7,434 nt of DNA from Actinomycetes bacterium (GTDB lineage Bacteria; Actinomycetota; Acidimicrobiia; Acidimicrobiales; Acidimicrobiaceae): assembly GCA_021790855.1 (NCBI GenBank), contig JAJYFP010000032.1:1-7434 (forward strand). Reading direction: 5' to 3'. Below are positions 5,062 through 7,434 of the stretch, in pieces. The notes under the pieces were generated by a model, which did no database searches, was not told where the DNA came from, and was given only the letters and a program-made list of their open reading frames with translations. Every line of letters starts with the position of its first letter. Position 1 is the first letter of the stretch. The position numbers and the translations under genes are program-made.

Positions 5062-7434
5062 CTACTCCCCTCCTGTCTTGCAGCCTCTCTCACGTTGTCT
5101 AACCAATCGTTGGGTACTGCTATGGAAGCGTTCAGTAGATTTGAGAGGTGCCATAGCCAGACTCTTTCAAGCGAAGGGTCCTTTAGCCCCTTCGGATTGC
5201 AGTACTCACAACTTCCATGTCTAGTGAGTCTTGGTGAAGACCTTCCCATGTAGGCTCCTTGAAGTATCAAGTTCACGACTTTTTCAACCTCTGAGCCCGC
5301 TACTTTCAGTGAGTCGGGGGTAAAGTTCACCTCAACTACTCTTTGTCCCGAAAACACTGAGGAAAACCAGTACTTTGTGGTAATAGTATCAATCGGTACT
5401 TGAAATAGCTTTGCGACTGCTAATGCGTAGATGAACAGCTGAAACTTGTCACCTTTTGCCGTGGGGGTCTTGTCGCTTATCTCCCTATAGGTCTCTATTG
5501 ATCCAGTTTTGTAGTCAACGACCAGAAGCTGTCTATCTTTACATGAACCTTGATCCACGACTAGATCGACTTTCCCTGTAAAGACGACTGGCAGCTCGTT
5601 TTTGATAGAGCTGATACTTCTGTCCAGGTCAATCTCGTCAAAACGAAGTTCAGTTATGAACTCCATTCCCTTTTCTAACGATACCTGAGAGTCGAGTACC
5701 TTTAGCAGACGACGTATGTTCGCCTTTGCCTTGTTGAAGTTGATCGACTCGAAGGCCCTCCTTCCCACACGTCCAGTTTTCAAGAGTTCCTCGAATCTCA
5801 ACCTTAGGAGGCGATCAGATTCTTCGAAGAGGCGTTCCAAAGAGATAGCGTGAACGGTATCGAGTTGGTCGTCACTAGCTTCTCGAAGAATCTCCTCCAT
5901 CACCCCATGGATCAACTCTCCCATAGTTCGTGGACTCATATAGAGTGTATCTTCGGGACGATCAGGGGATGATACCCCTAGTATTGAGTTTACAAAGAAA
6001 GCGTATGGACACTTGACGTAGGACTCTAGTTGGCTTGGCGATAGCCTAACTCGTCCTTGCTGAATTGGAAAGTCTCGAAGGTGTGTGCCCTCTGAGAGGG
6101 CAACCAGGTCGATATAGTCGAGGTCAAGCCCCTCTTCTGCCTCTCTAGATTTGAATTTACGTTCAACTTCACGCGTGTTAGATAACGCTGGCTGTAGTCT
6201 TTCAGACGTAAAGCTTGTCGCTTCCAACTCAAGGAGTTGCGACACCTCGTCTATGAGTATCAGTAAATCTTTTATTGAGAGTGGTTGACGCAACTCTTCG
6301 GTACGAGTCTGCAGCTTCATAGCTGCAGACTCGATCTTGGCTGTCCCGTCCGTTTTGGTTAGAACTTCGAGCAGTTGTGAAATCGACTCGCTAACCTCTC
6401 CACCAGTACTCACTTTGGTTTTATCGAAGGTTACTAGAGTTCCCCTGCTCGACCGCATTAACATAACTAGGTGCGTCAGCGCTCGATCTCCAAATTCTTT
6501 TGAAGTTAAAAGCGGAAGTCCCAACGTAGCAACGCTGTAGTCGTCAAAAGAAGATGACGCATTACCTCCAAGAGACGCCAGATTATCGTTCATACCAACG
6601 ACAACAAGATAGTCAAAGCTTGTACCAAGCGTAGACATCAAAGGAGCTACCGTAACTAGCTGTCTCGAACTACTCGGTGTTCTGACACGCATCTCAAGAA
6701 AGTTCTGTAGTAGTAGCTGGAGAGTATCGAAAGAGGAGTCGAGGGCAAGGGAGTCAAGTACATTCAACTCGTTTGCGAATTCAATAAGTTCTTCAAATCC
6801 ATCGAGAATGCTAGGGGTTTTAGTCGTCACTCTTGCTGGTCTAACGAGTGCTCTCATGTACTCGATGATCGCATCTGCCATGCTCGCGAACGTCCCACCT
6901 TGAAGTCGGTCGAAAAGTTTAAATGATGTGTCAATGAAGTCGCTTAGACGAGAGAGCTGCTTCAAGACGGTCTCCGTCTCACCCTTAGTTAAGGCTCGAC
7001 CACCTAGATAGATAGGGCGTCTCCTACTCCCCCACAGTTGTTTTAGATATTCAAGGTGAGACTGCCACTCTTGCCTCCCTCTGTAGATGTTAGCTTCGGT
7101 AGTAATCAAGTCCCAGAACTCAAAGGTTCGACACTCATTATCGTATATTGTCTCATTTATATTGGAAAGTATTCCCGGGAAGCGATCGATAAATTCGACC
7201 CTACTAAAGTCTGAGTCTACCCAAACTAGGAACGACTGTAACAGCTGTCCAACTGGAAGCTGTCGGACTTTTTCGGACTGAAGGGAATTGAACAAAGAGT
7301 AGAAAGACACCTGCGAGTGTCCAGCGTCCCCAGAGGCGTCTTCAACGATATTAGTCTTTAAATCACTCATCTCTGAACACAAAATCTCCCAATATGGCAG
7401 GTAATGGTTTGGCTGTGCTAAAAGTAAACCCATC
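5058..7434 (-). CDS. addB: AddB-type helicase/nuclease subunit, N-terminus beyond window
   Basis: 791 residues are visible from a Met at 7433-7431, which is probably internal because no Walker A appears and AddB proteins usually exceed 1000 residues. The product is predicted to pair with AddA in a break-resecting complex. Residues 107-127 (W..I..EA...RG..EW...L) and 272-281 (SFDYLVVVGM) match the remnant motor region; residues 314-336 sit where motif VI would be but lack a TRAR core. The C-terminal RecB-type nuclease has a CPYAFF start at 475-480, H509, GKVDL with D623, VVDYKTG with D640 and K642, and Q665, so it looks active. The iron-sulfur motif has C475, C742 and C745; the cysteine expected six residues after C745 is K751. 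A perfect hairpin lies in the linker between motor and nuclease parts (codons 367-377). The stop TGA overlaps the addA TTG. Some actinobacterial homologues are annotated only as PD-(D/E)XK nuclease family protein; an AdnA-like assignment is the alternative. Confidence 0.85.
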   Translation of the reverse strand, partial: MGLLLAQPNHYLPYWEILCSEMSDLKTNIVEDASGDAGHSQVSFYSLFNSLQSEKVRQLPVGQLLQSFLVWVDSDFSRVEFIDRFPGILSNINETIYDNECRTFEFWDLITTEANIYRGRQEWQSHLEYLKQLWGSRRRPIYLGGRALTKGETETVLKQLSRLSDFIDTSFKLFDRLQGGTFASMADAIIEYMRALVRPARVTTKTPSILDGFEELIEFANELNVLDSLALDSSFDTLQLLLQNFLEMRVRTPSSSRQLVTVAPLMSTLGTSFDYLVVVGMNDNLASLGGNASSSFDDYSVATLGLPLLTSKEFGDRALTHLVMLMRSSRGTLVTFDKTKVSTGGEVSESISQLLEVLTKTDGTAKIESAAMKLQTRTEELRQPLSIKDLLILIDEVSQLLELEATSFTSERLQPALSNTREVERKFKSREAEEGLDLDYIDLVALSEGTHLRDFPIQQGRVRLSPSQLESYVKCPYAFFVNSILGVSSPDRPEDTLYMSPRTMGELIHGVMEEILREASDDQLDTVHAISLERLFEESDRLLRLRFEELLKTGRVGRRAFESINFNKAKANIRRLLKVLDSQVSLEKGMEFITELRFDEIDLDRSISSIKNELPVVFTGKVDLVVDQGSCKDRQLLVVDYKTGSIETYREISDKTPTAKGDKFQLFIYALAVAKLFQVPIDTITTKYWFSSVFSGQRVVEVNFTPDSLKVAGSEVEKVVNLILQGAYMGRSSPRLTRHGSCEYCNPKGLKDPSLERVWLWHLSNLLNASIAVPNDWLDNVREAARQEGSS
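5067..5074 (-). promoter_or_regulatory. Ribosome binding site of addA, inside the end of addB
   Basis: AGGAGGGG on the minus strand lies within the last codons of addB. The AGGAGG core is 7 bases from the TTG at 5061-5059. The strong site supports this non-ATG start and suggests that ribosomes ending addB can reinitiate on addA. Confidence 0.8.
6086..6102. repeat. Small perfect inverted repeat inside addB
   Basis: Arms TGCCCTC and GAGGGCA (7 bp, GC-rich) flank a 3-base loop in the codons for residues about 444-450. With such short arms, chance in coding sequence is a fair explanation. Confidence 0.35.
6304..6333. repeat. Perfect 13-bp-arm inverted repeat inside addB
   Basis: The plus strand reads CGAGTCTGCAGCT, a 4-base loop TCAT, then AGCTGCAGACTCG, an exact reverse complement. 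In the addB message it covers codons 367-377, in the weakly conserved linker between the motor remnant and the nuclease domain. No T-run follows on the coding strand, so it is not a standard terminator. The reading frame is unbroken through it. The loop on the message side contains an in-frame ATG (residue 372) but has no ribosome binding site before it. Confidence 0.85.

Noticed and set aside
4769..5224. Plus-strand open frame of 151 codons across the addA/addB junction
   Set aside because: It is antisense to the Walker A region of addA and the end of addB, is Ser/Arg-rich in the way typical of shadow frames, and shows no domain.
6026..6232. Minus-strand 68-codon frame inside addB
   Set aside because: It overlaps addB in another frame. 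The addB frame carries the nuclease and cysteine motifs, so this one is a shadow.
1..7434. Hidden defence or mobile system
   Set aside because: All long coding capacity is explained by AddB, AddA and ABC-F. No integrase, transposase, toxin, reverse transcriptase or spaced repeat array was seen on either strand.

Overview
The window carries three genes, all on the minus strand. Reading in the direction of transcription, they are the C-terminal part of an AddB-type helicase/nuclease subunit (7434 to 5058), a complete AddA/RecB-type helicase-nuclease (5061 to 1597), a 225-base gap, and an ABC-F family ATPase (1371 down to the window edge). Both end genes are cut by the window. No tRNA, rRNA, CRISPR array, insertion sequence or phage gene is visible.

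The organism is probably an actinobacterium of moderate GC (three counted lines gave 43-53%). The clue is the ABC-F protein. From memory of the family, its linker (residues about 238-297) and second ATPase domain resemble the actinobacterial Rv1473-type ABC-F proteins of about 540 residues. A lineage such as Acidimicrobiia would fit the moderate GC, but that is a guess. Both start codons that can be seen are TTG, each behind a strong Shine-Dalgarno sequence.

AddB and AddA would form a two-motor, two-nuclease complex that resects double-strand DNA breaks for recombination. The genes overlap by four bases (TTGA), which suggests coupled translation and a fixed subunit ratio. AddA has a complete set of superfamily 1 helicase motifs and an intact RecB-type nuclease motif. 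AddB has an intact nuclease motif, but its visible motor remnant looks eroded, and its C-terminal iron-sulfur motif shows three of the usual four cysteines. The ABC-F gene follows in the same direction and is predicted to act on the ribosome. It may share the transcript or have its own leader.

This is mostly ordinary housekeeping DNA, and I see no sign of a new defence or mobile system. The points worth checking are a perfect 13-bp-arm hairpin inside addB, an imperfect hairpin and an anti-Shine-Dalgarno tract in the leader of the ABC-F gene, and the missing cysteine in AddB.
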